Assembly: GCA_039090855.1 (NCBI GenBank)
Contig: CM077011.1
Span: forward strand, 33,251,501 to 33,315,500
Direction: 5' to 3'
DNA length: 64,000 nt
DNA from: Macrothele yani
Lineage: Eukaryota > Arthropoda > Arachnida > Araneae > Macrothelidae
This document shows, piece by piece, positions 20,993-32,471 of this stretch. The position numbers were made by a program, and so were the translations under genes. The stretch's first letter is position 1; every line of letters starts with the position of its first letter. The notes below the pieces were generated by a model, which had not been told where the DNA came from, did not search any database, and saw only the letters and a list, made by a program, of their open reading frames with translations.

Positions 20993-23589
20993 TATACATA
21001 TAAGTGACAAAGGTAACACATAATAACATGTACCTTCAAAACTAAAGGCAGTGAGGGGTGAGGACATCAAGTAACGTGATATAGCGATTCAGATGGATAA
21101 TTGGAAAAGGTACGAAAAGAACACACGCAACACATCGCAAGAAATCGAAACAAAGTAGCAGAAAAGACAATCGCAGCACATGTAGGATAGTACAGTAAGC
21201 TACAATGACACAGCAAATACTCATATAAAAAACGAACACACACAGTACAGCATGACAAAACCAAACAGAGTCGCAAAAAATACAATCGCAGCACACGGGA
21301 AATCATGCAAAATACATTAAAATCAAGTAACATGCGAAATACACATGACCCAGAGACGCAAAAAGGACAGTCTTGGCATCAACAACTTTCGCACATAGTC
21401 CCATTGGGAACAGACGCAAGGTAAGGCAGGAGCGACGAAGGCGAAATTACACAGCTTAATATTTATTTCCGTACACGACGATGATGGCTGACAGAACGCC
21501 AAAAGTGAGCACGTGAAGTTAAGTCGAAGTCGTCCAAGGATTAAAGAAAATTCCAGTCATCGATGTAAAGATGACAATGCCTACGGACGCAGTCAAAAAT
21601 TTTTGAAAGTGGAAGGTGTCGCACGAAATGACTGGAAATAGAGAAATGTCGTTTTTCATTTTCTTTTTTCTTTTTTCTTTTTTCGGAGAAACGTAAACTT
21701 TAAAGAACATTACCAAAAAAAAAAAGAAAAGAAAGAAAGAAAGGAAGATAGAAAGAGTGACGGAGGTGGAGGCGCAATTGGGTAGAAGGTACGTAAACCC
21801 CTGTTCGTCATTTGGTAAGTGACTATGTGATGCAAAGCTACAGTTTAAAAACTTAACAGGTAGTTTGTTGACTAAAAAGAAGTTCTGTCGTGAGGTCATT
21901 TTAATTAAATGTACGCCATGAAAAATACTGCTGAAGGGAAATCCTCGCACGTGCGGGAGAGTGGAATGTCTTTCAACATCTCGTTTATTGTTTTTTGTCC
22001 AGTAGGAGTGGTTTTACGATGACTGTGCTGGAGGGAAGAGTTTTCTTTTTTTTTTTTTTTTTGGAGGGACTCTTCTTGGTTTTTGAGAGGGAAATGGTGT
22101 ATGACTACTGATGAGTAATTAACATTATATTTTACAATATAATGCTAATTACTCAAAAGATCTCCTACAGCGCTACCGTTTTTGTGTCAGTTGCGTGCAG
22201 AAAGGAATTTAACCCGCTCGTACCCAGAAGCTTATGGACACTCTCTGACCTTTCTCCTTTTATGTGAACTTAAAACATAAGCTCTATTTCAATTCCAAAA
22301 TACTTATTTTTGTACGAAATAATCCTAATTATTTAAAATATTATTAACCCCTACGGGACTTAATCCTCTCAAACACAGTATATTTTTCAACGTTAGGCGT
22401 TACTGAACTTCGGTTTCGGCTATATCTGGTTTTCATGTATGATCTGTAACATTCAGAACAGTTTTGCCGATTTTCTTCGTTGAGCCTCTGCAGTTTTCCG
22501 GGGTTTTGTTTTATTTTTTTTTTCAAATCCAGCTCACCACGTTGGTACTGGCATTTTTACGATGTTGGCGGTATCGAAAATCATTGAAGAAAGCACAACG
22601 TTTGCTTTTTGAAGTTTCAGACAACACTATAACATCCATTTTTTTTTAAATAAAATCTCCAGATGCAACAAGATCACTGGGCGACAGAATTTTAAGAGAA
22701 CAAATTAAGTAATGACTTTCACCCTTTGTACGGAAATGACACACGATCAGTTTTGCCTCCCTCTCCCCTTGGAAAGAATTGGGGAGAGACAGTTGAGGAA
22801 TACTTGCTTGTACGGGTATGACACAAAGTTTTCATTGTACTGAAGGGCCATGTCCGCATATGCCACAACACCTTTGACGATTTGTTGTCAGATTTTTTGA
22901 TAACAAAGCAAAACTTGTGTCTCTATTTGTGGAAAAATGAAGTTTGCAGTTGAACACAGCGTCCCCGTCCCATATGACCCTTTATCCCCCTCATGTGACC
23001 CCTCAGATGACTTCTCATCATCCCTGTTTCTGAGACTTGGCTACAGCCCTGGCCAAGATGCTAGTCCCCATTCTATTTTCCAGTACCCCAGCCATGTTAA
23101 TCCGTTCACCTATGCTCCCATCATGCCCCCAAACATGGATGCCCCACGCCATTTCTGCCCACCCCCAGGTGCTCAAACCCCGCACAGGGTACAGACATGT
23201 ACGCCGAAACCCCACTAGATACTACAGTCCTGTGAATTGAATTGAATTTTAAGTCACCGGTTCTTAGAAACTACCAGCACCTTTGGATAGATATACCACC
23301 CATGCTTGCCGTTTCTTACTGAATTTCACCCGGTACGTATCCTCCTGAAGCTGATTCCTTCAGGGTATTTTAATTCTCTATCGCTTAGTAGAAACAACTA
23401 GAAATTGAGTTTCTACAAATACCTTAAAAACCCTCTAGCTTTATTAAGCACACAGGACAAAAGATTTAGTCACCCCTAACAGAAATGACAGTAGGAAGTT
23501 ACCGGTTGCACAGAGAGTGCCGTGACAGCATTGTTGGGAGATAAATAGCACTGGCGTGGTCTACAGGATAATTTCTGTCTCGTGCAGTG
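20993..23589. other. Intron sequence, no gene recognised; one strong hairpin
   Basis: Contains low-complexity A/G and T tracts (about 21655-21750, 22045-22062), weakly repeated CAATCGCAGCACA words at about 21168 and 21285, the hairpin at 22113-22154, and a C-rich stretch at 22960-23215 that stays open on + but shows no family motif. No gene is supported. Confidence 0.4.
22113..22154. repeat. 19-bp inverted repeat (hairpin)
   Basis: Arm 22113-22131 (GAGTAATTAACATTATATT) and arm 22136-22154 pair with one mismatch around a 4-nt loop. Confidence 0.85.
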
Positions 23590-24667
23590 GTGAAGAGCAA
23601 CGTGTGTAATGAATTTAGTCTGCAATATGGGTTGGAAGACAGATGTCGCTAAGTGGCAAAAAGGAGCCATCGTGTTTGGCCGTGCACACGGAATAAAGTC
23701 GCCCAATTTGTTGGTGTGTCAAAGCGTACTGTCCAGCGATTCTACAAACAGTGGTGTACTTCGTAGTCAACTGAAACTCGGTGACGTAACTGTGGCCGGA
23801 AAACGATTCTCAACAACAGGGACCGTCGCCATATTTCACGCCCTAGCAAATCGGTTTCAAACCAGGCAACAATTGCTCCAAACAGTCAATGAAAGTCCAA
23901 TCCAGCCAATTTCCGGAAGGGCATTACGACGAGAACTGCATGGGATGAACATCTAGAGCAGAATACCACGGAAGCGGCCTCTTTTAACAGCAAGTCACAA
24001 AGTGTCACGTTATGAATGGGCTCAGAGGCGTCAAAACTTTACTGTGGAGGATTGGAAACGAGTAATTTGATCTGGTGAGGCTCGTTTTAGTTTTTACTCC
24101 AATCATGGAAGGCGACGAGTGCATCGCAGGCCCAATGGAGCCTTTAACCCTGATTGTGTCGAAGGTGTTGTTCAAGCTGGAGGGCGTTTTGTGATGTTTT
24201 GGGGATGTTTTTCGTGCCACAAAATGGGGGCCCTTTCGTTGCAGTGACGATGAGTTTAACCCAGCAATGCTCACCTCCTCCGCATTCTGAATGACGAAGT
24301 GTTGTCCTTTGCCCTGCATCTCCAGGAGCAGCATCTCACTGACACTCCTGTCTTCCAAGATGACAATTGCTGTGTGCACAGGGCTAAAACTGTGTCTGAG
24401 TGACACGACGAACAATCGGCAACACTGTCTCACCTCGATTGGCCCGCCAAATCTCCAGATTTAAATCCTATTGAAAATCTGTGAAATCATTTGGAACAGA
24501 AGATGAAACGCTGGAATAGACATCCACGCACTATGGCAGAACTTCGGGACCAATAGATGCACGAGTGGCTGCAAATCGATGTTCAGTACCTCCACAACCT
24601 TGTGGAGTCTCTACTACACCGGTTTCATGCTGTTATCAAAGCAAGAGGCGCCGTCACCCCTTATTAG
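23590..24667 (+). pseudogene. Tc1-like transposase pseudogene
   Basis: HTH region GWKTDVAKWQKGAIVFGRAH. Middle part FTVEDWKRVI, then a decayed first-Asp block (SGEARFSFY), GRFVMFWGCFSCHKMG, VFQDDN (second Asp), LDWPAKSPDLNPIENL (Glu) and a terminus reading HAVIKARGAVTPY. At least three frame changes and several stops. The terminal repeats were not resolved, so the element borders are unknown. Confidence 0.82.
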
Positions 24668-24739
24668 GAAAGATCTGCCATGTGTGACTAATGTTTTATG
24701 CTTTGTGCTTACTCTGACGCAAATAGAAACAATAAATGA

Positions 24740-26608
24740 AACAAGTTTGCAAAATCATGCAACGCATTGATTATGATCGCTTTCCAACATACCAGAAATC
24801 ATTACTCAAGTTATGAGGATAATGGCTGTGGAATAAATCTCGCTCCTGTGCCCTGACCTTTGATCCCATTTCGATGATATTCAACAGAACCGGTTCAGTA
24901 TACCTCCGAAATAACATGATAACGTTTTGTCGCAATCGAAGCATTTTTACGTAAGTTGTGATGCATAAGGGCTATGGAATAGATCCCGCTCCTGTGTCCT
25001 AACCTTTGACCCCATTTCGCCCATTTTTAATAGGATTCGTCCCCAGACAGGCCCCTACAACATACTAACATTTCATCCAAATCGAAGCATTTTTTTGTAC
25101 GTTATGACGCATAATGGAGATGGAAGTGATTCCGCTCTAATGTCCTGACCTTTAACCCCATTTCGCCCATTTTCAATACGGTTTGTCCACAGGTGGTCCC
25201 CTACCACATACTAAATTTTCATTGAAATCGAACCTTTTTTACGTGAGTTATGACGCATAAGAGCAGTAGAATAGATCCCGCTCCTATGTCCTGACTATTG
25301 ACCCCATTTCGTTCACTTTCAATACGGTTCATTCTCACGTGTTCCTCTATCACATACTCAAATTTCATTGAAATCGAACGATATTTACGCGAGTTGTAGT
25401 GCGGACGGACATACGTGCACAACGCGTGACGTAATGAGGCAGATGGGAATAGCGACCATCTGCTCGCACGAGTGTGACGTCATAAAACTTTAATAGGATC
25501 CACACACAACGCGTGACGTAATGAGACAGATGGCGTGATCGCGCGCCGACATCTCAATCTCGAGAGAGTGACGTCATAAGATTTCTAAGCATGGGTAACA
25601 TTAATGGGATGACGCCATGACACTAAAAACGTGGTAATTCGGGGGTGGTTATTTAAACCACTTAACGAATTTTCTTAACGTCGAGATCAAGTTAAATCGA
25701 GTTTTAGTGCCAGAAAACGGTAGGATAACGACTTTCATCAAAATCCTTAGAGCCGTTTTCAAAATACAATTTACGTAGATGCAATAATTGCTCCTTTAAG
25801 GTGGACGTCAAGTAATTTTGCTTCCTGTATTTCCAATGGAAAAACTTCGGTACACATTTTCTTCCCAATTAATGCGTTCCCAAGGTTGAAAATTTGAACA
25901 TCGATTAAAATAGCTTCATTTTATAACTTGGAATACTTAATAATTTCTAAACATAACCATTATTATGCAATCCAACATTTTTTGTCTACTGACGTCATCA
26001 AAGTACAGATCGCGCTATCTTTTTTCTGGTTTCAACACCACCAAAGGAAAAGTTTTTGATTTTTAATATAATTATGGTTATGTTTTCGAAAATATTAAGT
26101 ATTCCAAGTTATAAAATATGAAGTTATTTTAATCGATGTTCAAATTTTCATTCTTGGGAGCACAATAATTGTGAAGTAAATGTGTACAAAAGTTTTTCTA
26201 TTGAATATATAGGAAGCAAAATTACTTTACGTCCACCGTAATAGTATGGGATAAGGGCGATGGAATGGATCCCAATCCTATGTCCTGACCTTTGACCCTA
26301 TTTCACCCATTTTCGATAGGGTTCGTCCCCAGGGGATGCTCTATCACATACTAAAATTTCATCGAAATCGAACCATTTTTACGCCCGTTATGACGCAAAA
26401 GGGCAATGGAATGCATCCCTCTCCTATGTCCTGACCTGTGATCCCACTTCACCCATTTTCAATGGGGTTCGTCCCCAGGCGGTCCCCTATTACATGCTAA
26501 AATTTAATCGAAATTGAGCCATTTTCCCGCGAGTTATCGTGTGGATAGACGGACAGACAGAAAAAGTTGGAGCATATACGCTTCTTCAACCTACGGTTGG
26601 AAAGCGTA
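24740..26608 (+). mobile_element. Family E composite repeat with internal foldback
   Basis: The left end matches 16480-16560 in reverse. Four monomers (24820-25400) with CTGACCTTTGACCCC-type motifs are followed by a GCGGACGGACA tract, a central foldback (25797-26243), two more monomers (26244-26530), and the closing GGACAGACAG tract with a hairpin (CGCTTCTTCAACC / GGTTGGAAAGCG) ending at 26608 in an A-run. Confidence 0.82.
25797..26243. repeat. Large inverted repeat, about 178-bp arms
   Basis: Arm 25797-25975 (from GGTGGACGTCAAGTAATTTT) is the imperfect complement of 26065-26243 (ending AAATTACTTTACGTCCACC). The loop (25976-26064) contains TGACGTCAT. Longer version of the foldback at 104-413. 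Confidence 0.85.
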
Positions 26609-27029
26609 AAAAAAAAAAACACCTTATAAACTTGTGGTAACGGTTTTGAAAAAATAATTCTAACACTTATAAAACAACAGATTCGTACAAAAGTACTTAA
26701 ACTGGGCGATAAATCGAAATGACGGATATTAAATCCAGTTTTTTTTCACAAAGGATGTAATGGCCAAGCAAAAAGAAAGGCAGAGATTTGAAAAAAAAAT
26801 TAATATATCACGTAAAGTGGGGGAAAAAAACTCAAAGAACTGCAATGCATAAATTTGTGCATTGAACGATAGGCATTTAAAAAGAGAAGCCTTTTAATCG
26901 TAGGAGAAAGAAACAATAAAAATTACACTCACGCCTAAGACATATTGTGCATATCTTTTTAAAAGAAGCAATTAAATTTAAAATTCTCCATATTATTCCT
27001 TTATCCCCCAATACCTGCGCAGTCTTCTA
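26609..27029. other. AT-rich intron sequence, nothing recognised
   Basis: A-rich runs and no ORF or repeat of note. Confidence 0.4.
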
Positions 27030-27208
27030 GGAATTCTTCAGAGATGGGCCAGGGTTTGAATCCCAGTTAGGTATGTCTGATGTGTTTGTCTTACCGCACT
27101 GGCTTCATCCCTTCCCTGGAACCAGTGTCCCTAAATTAGGGATGTCGACTGCTTATAGCCCACCGATTTTCTCAAGGTGGTTGTTAAGTCCACCGTCGAA
27201 AAAAAAGC
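27030..27208 (+). mobile_element. SINE-A copy, 5'-truncated
   Basis: Begins inside the tRNA-like part. Box B is GGTTTGAATCC. The body includes CTAAATTAGGGATGTCGACTG and the copy has an A-tail. Confidence 0.8.
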
Positions 27209-28230
27209 AATGGAGATATTCTGTGCCCTTTTTCGTATATTTTTCTAGTTTTCTTCATGAAGAACAATTGCAATAATTATTTTTATATTTAATGTAATGT
27301 TACTGCTGTTTTTATAATGATGTTAGACCATAAAAGCAGGATTTTTTTTTCTTTTCTTTCTTTTTTATTTTGCACAATGATATCAATAGACATGATATCT
27401 CCTTCATCTATCCGGTTTTTGTGTTTAGTTTTTGGTAAAATATGTTTACGACACTACACTTGCTTACTTTCTAGAAAATACTATTTAGAAAAATGGAAGA
27501 AAAGAGTGACGCAGTGGGATTCGAGATCAAATGTCAAAAAGGAAAACACAATTTGCATCATTAGAACTTTAAACATTTGCTACAAAAACTACGCACTCGA
27601 ATAGGAAGATAGCTTTCGCACAACATTCTCTGTCAGAAACAATCAAGCAAGAGAAATTTGAATTCGAGATTGGCAGGCGAAGGCCAAATTCAACGGGATT
27701 AAAAGAAATGAAATTTTATAAAGAAAAATTAAACCTACAACTTTGAATCAAAATCTTGAAATGTTTCACCACGCCTGTTCTGCTTGGCTGATGTCATGGA
27801 TAATTCAAACGGGATTCAAAGGAAAATGTCAAACCTTGACCTGTGACATGTGTTACCTGAAGTAGTTATTAAAAATTAGTATGTTTAGTGATTAGTGAAG
27901 CATTCGGTAAAACAGTTTTAAAAAGAGACTAGCAGTCATGTCCGTCTTCCGAACGGTGAATATATAAAGTCATTTTTTGAACACAAAATAAAAGAAAGGG
28001 AAAAGTGATTAAGGGAAAGAAAAGTAATTTAAGATCCGTAACTGTTTTACGATATAGAACAGGGTCGTGACGTCTATGCATATAGTTTAACGTAAATCGG
28101 ACCAGGTTTTGACAAACCCCTCCCCCTTAATTTTAAATCGAAATTTCATGGAATTTTTACATTTCAACGTATCTGTCATAATTATCTTTAAACCTATCGG
28201 TATTTTGAACAGTAAAGCTAAGCCACCATT
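27209..28230. other. AT-rich intron sequence, nothing recognised
   Basis: No family motifs or clear repeats seen. Confidence 0.4.
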
Positions 28231-28240
28231 TTGAATTTTT

Positions 28241-28449
28241 TTCTTTTTTGATTGGAGGTTTAACGACCACCGTGAGCACCTCAATGGGCTATAAGCAGTC
28301 GCCCATCCCTAATCTAGGGCCACTGGCTCCAGGGAAGGGCGTGAGCCAGTGCCATGAGACAAACACAGCATCCATGCCTGACCGGGATTCGAACCCGGAC
28401 CCCTTTCGGACGAATGATCAGAAACCATCGTTTAGACCACTGCGTTGCC
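28241..28449 (-). mobile_element. SINE-A copy with 10-bp target duplication
   Basis: TTGAATTTTT lies on both sides (28231-28240 and 28450-28459). Box B GGTTCGAATCC is on the minus strand. Inserted in a degenerate repeat carrying CCGCCATTTTG. Confidence 0.88.
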
Positions 28450-28459
28450 TTGAATTTTT

Positions 28460-28915
28460 CGGTTTTCAGACTTTTCTATGTGTAGAAGCGGTACAAAAAT
28501 TCAAGCAGGCAATATTCTAAAGCCGCCATTTTGATTTTTGTGGTTTTCAGACTTTTCTAGGTGTAGAAGTGGTAGAAAAATTCAAGCAGACAATATTCAA
28601 AAGCCGCCATTTTGATGTTTTTTGTTTTCGGACTATTCTAGGTATCCGGGTCTTAAGATCTATGCCTAGAAAAGCCCGAAAACTTTTCAGATCTCTAGGT
28701 CATTTAGAGCTGGTCGAACGATTCGCGAACAATTCAAGTGGACAATGTTCCAAAGCCGCCATTTTGATTCTGTTTTGGTTTTCGGACTTTTCATAGGTAT
28801 CCAGACTTTAAAACCTATCAATATGCCCATTTTTAGATCTCTAAGTCATTTACAAGTAGTCGAACAATTCGCGACAAATTTAAGCAGTGTTCGAAGCAGC
28901 CATTATGTAACACAA
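28460..28915. repeat. Degenerate tandem repeat with recurring GCCGCCATTTTG
   Basis: Words TTTTCGGACTTTTC, TAGGT.T..A, GGTCGAACGATTCGCGA and AAAGCCGCCATTTTG recur. The last is seen at 28519, about 28600 and 28752, with decayed forms at 28208 (before the SINE) and 28898. The first two units are about 81 bp apart and the next about 152 bp. Confidence 0.75.
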
Positions 28916-29094
28916 CTGATTAATACACCAGGTACCCGACTGAAGTGTTAATCCGTTTAATCGGCGAAAGAAAACAAAATACAATTTGCCAAGCTACGGA
29001 TGGGTTTTTCAAGGCTGATAGCGAAAACAAACTGAAATATTAGAACGATTACGGTTTAAATATGAGAATGGTTACACGATATTGTGTTGAGTTC

Positions 29095-29270
29095 TCAGAT
29101 GCCCTGTTTGTGTTCTCTGATTCTGGTTTCAAATGATCGTTTTGTCATTCTGATGTAATGTCTATGCGTACCGTCAGAGTACGATAACAGTATGACATGA
29201 ACACCAGCTTCGTTGTCGATCGTAGGTCTGTCAGAGAACTTGATTTTTTTAGATGAATTTATGTATTCAA
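29095..29270 (-). pseudogene. Penelope-like GIY-YIG endonuclease fragment
   Basis: The minus strand reads KIKFSDRPTIDNEAGVHVI, then YSDGTHRHYIRMTKRSFETR and IREHKQG and stops. This is the same pattern as 7317-7623. No reverse transcriptase was found nearby. Confidence 0.75.
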
Positions 29271-29446
29271 CTGACGCCACGTATTTAGATTATTTTCACC
29301 TTGGATCTCGCCCTTAGGGTTATTGCTATAATTATATATAGCCAGTGCCGTTAATGCCCACCAGATAGAGACGCCTCAGTAGCTGAGCCCATCTTACGGA
29401 TTTATGATGTCAGATGCTGACTAAACACATATAGCGCCGGGAATTG

Positions 29447-29525
29447 TTTGGTCGCTGTGGTGTAAAGCTAACGCGCTCGGCTAGATATCGAGAGATTCGG
29501 TATTCAATTGCCCGACAGCGGCCGA
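29447..29525 (+). repeat. tRNA-like sequence (probable SINE head)
   Basis: GGTCGCTGTGGTGTAAAGCT with box A-like spacing, then GGTATTCAATTGCCCGACAG as a weak box B and a matching 3' acceptor side (CAGCGGCC). Decayed, single copy. Confidence 0.5.
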
Positions 29526-29739
29526 ATAACAAATTTTCGGCTGTTGTGCGTTGCTTAACGTGGAAAGAGCAATGGATTTATTTATTCAACTGACGACTCG
29601 TATTTAGATGATTTTCACCTTAGTGAGAAACTAAATGCGCTGTACAAATCAGATAAAAAATGATAAAGCGGGAAAACGTACATATAGCTAAAGTGGTGAA
29701 AACAGAAGGAATTTTCCGTAGGCATTTCTGATTTCGTAC

Positions 29740-30930
29740 AACGGTCTAATAAGGAGTATTGTGACCTCTCACAGCGATATAAGTGGCACGCTGATGTCTC
29801 GTGGAAAACAAGAAGACGCTGTGGCAGCAAATCCCACTCCTGAGCAAGAGAAGATTGTAGTTCCTCGAGAGTTCTGGCAGCAGGTTGACCTACAATACAT
29901 CCTCACAGATGCTGTATTGAGTTGAGATCTGGGGTATGCACTGTCAAAGCACACGGTGAATATTTTTAGTTTCCTGGTAATCATCGGCAATAGAAGCTGT
30001 GTAAGATCTCGGGTTATCGTGTATGAATCGGAAAGCTGGGCCAACAGCACCCCAAAAAACCTTTACGTAGGGATCAAGGATTTCGCCTCTGTATTTCCGA
30101 CATGTTAAGTCCGACCAAAAGCTGTGTGCGCCCGTTGGACATAATGCGACTATATAAAAGTACTCCACCACCTCGGTAATGGTGCATTTCTCTGATGTCT
30201 GCGAGGGAATAACGGGTTCCAGCTTCTCTCCAGATGAGAACACGAACGGCTGTCACTTTCGAAAATAAATCGGGATTCATCGGAGAAGAGGACATTCCAG
30301 TCAGGATTCATCGGAAGAAGAGGACTTTCCAGTCTCGATGTTGTCTGCACCACAGTATCTTGGAATTTCTTGCTGACAGAGTGAGGTGGATACAAACTTC
30401 TTGTGTATATTCCTTATTCGTTGAGTTGTCTGTATAATGTTTGCCTTGAAACACCTGGTCCACCTGCTGCAGACAGCTCTGAAGCAAGTGCTATTGCTGA
30501 TGCTGACCTGTTACGTCTCGCTGTTAGTGCTACATACCTTATGACGAAGTAAAGTTATCCACCATTTTTATGCCGGGGGAAAGGATTCAAATCCCAATCC
30601 TCGGCTCCTGAGCTCGAGTGCTATCCACTATTTTACACTGGCATGTGCTCTCACTGCAATCTGCCTTTATCTCATGTTCGTCCTGCTGGTCAGGCACGTC
30701 ACAACCTATCATCCTGAGTCGTTGTAATCCGTGGACGACCTGCCACAGGTTGGCGATTATCCTCTCCGGTGTCCTGGTACCTTCTCCAAATTCTGGATAC
30801 AATGGTTAACGCCAGCGGCTCTGACAACATTACTCTGCGTCTGGCAGGATTCCAACATTCTTATAACCCCACCACGTGTAAACATATCCACTCGCCATCT
30901 TTCTAACAAACTGTTTTTATAAAAAATTCT
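29740..30930 (-). pseudogene. Tc1-like transposase pseudogene split by a SINE-B
   Basis: On the minus strand, the N-terminus (30910-30730) reads FTRGGVIRMLESCQTQSNVV, a Tc1 HTH. After the SINE-B (30542-30702) the frame resumes RYVALTARRNRSASAIALAS. WNVLFSDESRFIF gives the first Asp, FIHDNPRSYTA the second Asp, and PDLNSIQHL has Gln where Glu is expected. The C-terminal part (about 29900-29750) is weakly recognisable. Several frameshifts. Inactive. Confidence 0.82.
30542..30702 (-). mobile_element. SINE-B copy nested in a Tc1 remnant
   Basis: On minus: head GTGACGTGCCTGACC, GATAAAGGCAGATTGCAGTG, core GCCAGTGTAAAATAGTGGAT with decayed box B, then GGCATAAAAATGGTGGATAA and CTTTACTTCGTC. Tail absent. 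Split halves of the Tc1 reading frame lie on each side. Confidence 0.8.
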
Positions 30931-31228
30931 ACTACTGCCAGAGTGCGATGACAAGTGTGTCACGTTTTGCACTTTTGCAGCTCTTTCTCATGTCCGCAAC
31001 TATTCGCCTCTTATGGCAATTATTGTTCATCATATGGTATCGCGTCATGATTTCCGCATTTGCATATTTCCATGTCCTTTGTAATTTATTACTCTCTACG
31101 CGCCATTTATTTTGTTCTAAAATGTATTTTTTATCTATGCTTAACTTTTGGGTACCAGGATAATTTGACAAGACCTGAGACGAATCCTAAATTTTCTCGA
31201 ATCCCTCGAATCTCTCGAATCCTTCATA

Positions 31229-32469
31229 CACTGAGTGACCACTTTATTATGACCACCTGACAGTTTTAAGCCAATGAGTTATGGCTGCACGCTATTGCCG
31301 CCAGAGGGCGAGACTAGTATAAAAAGGAAAAGCTTAGGGCTTGCGACAGTAGTAGAAGTAATTGATTTTTGGGTGACGAGATGGGTAAAAATGCGATTTG
31401 ACGGACTTTCAACGTCGGATGATTGTAGGAGCTCGGAGCCATGGAGCGAGTATCACCGAAACCGCCGCATTCGTGAAATGTTCCAGAGCAGCTGTTGTTA
31501 AATAAAATGTTCCAGAGCAGACTGGACTGTCAGCCCAAAAACTGGGTCTCTACGTGCAACGTGTGGTCGTCATCGATTAGTGACTGCTCGGGCGGAACGG
31601 AGAGTGTCCAGACTGGTAACAGACACCAGAAGGGCAACAGTGCAGCAAATTACAGACCATCTTAATCAAGGATCCCCTGAAATGATCTCTGCACGCACTG
31701 TTCGCCCTACACTGCATCGGATGGGATATGGCAGCCGAAGGCCTGTTCGAACACCTTTGCTGTCTGCAGTTAACAAGAGAAAACGTCTCCAGTTCGCACA
31801 GGAGCACAAGGATTGGACAGCCGATAATTGGAAACAAATTATGTCGTCCGATGAATCACGTTTTCAGTTGCACCATGCCGATGGTCGAGTGAGAATTTGG
31901 CGGAAACAGCACGAAAGCATTTACCCCAAATGCATTGCTACAACCCTTCAAGCTGGTGGAGGCAACGTTATGGTTTGGGGAATGTTTTCCTGGCACGCTT
32001 TGGGCCCTTTAATTTGTGTTGATCAACGTCTGACTGGCACATCATATCTAAACATCGTTGCGGACCAAGTGCATCTTGTCATGTGCATGGTTTATCCCAA
32101 TGGCGATGGCTACTTTCAGCAAGATAATGCGTCCTGCCATAGTGCTCGTTATGTACAGTATTGGTTTCAGGAACATGCCGGCGAGTTTACTTTGCTTAGG
32201 TGGCCCTCACAATCACCAGATCTCGACCCCATTGAGAATTTGTGGGATGAAGTTGAACGAGCCATCAGACAGCGGGATCCACAACCCTGCAATCTCACAC
32301 TCCTGGAAAGTGCTATTCATCAAGCATGGTCTCAGATTCCACAAACCACCTATCAACATCTCGTGGAATCCAAGCCACGAAGAATCGACGCAGTATTAAA
32401 AGTATTAAAGGCAAAAGGTGGCCCAACGAAGTAATGAGGGGGTGGTCATAATAAAGTGGCCACTCAGTG
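31229..32469 (+). mobile_element. Tc1-like transposon (DD36E spacing), 1241 bp
   Basis: TA (31227-31228 and 32470-32471) flanks ends starting CACTGAGTGACCACTTTATT / CACTGAGTGGCCACTTTATT, with about 29 bp of near-perfect inverted repeat. Low divergence of the ends and a long open catalytic region make this the youngest-looking DNA transposon here. The left end carries GCCGCCAGAGGGCGAG just inside (about 31297). Confidence 0.93.
31580..32434 (+). pseudogene. Tc1-like transposase, catalytic part open, N-terminus broken
   Basis: An 855-bp open frame encodes the second HTH half and the complete catalytic domain: AERRVSRLVTDTRRATVQQI, then IMSSDESRFQLHHADGRVRI (first Asp), GGNVMVWGMFSWHALGPL, YFQQDNASCHSARYV (second Asp), LLRWPSQSPDLDPIENLWDE (Glu) and a terminus ending KGGPTK. 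I count 36 residues between the second Asp and the Glu. The natural start should lie near 31381 (ATGGGTAAAAATGCG), but that stretch has frameshifts and a repeated GTTCCAGAGCAG (31480 and 31508), so the first HTH is lost. The best-preserved transposase in the window. Confidence 0.88.
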
Positions 32470-32471
32470 TA

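Noticed and set aside
22937..23218. A 93-codon Pro/Ser-rich open frame (YDPLSPSCDPSDDF…)
   Set aside because: C-rich composition alone explains it. No splice signals, no known motif, and the opposite strand is open too.
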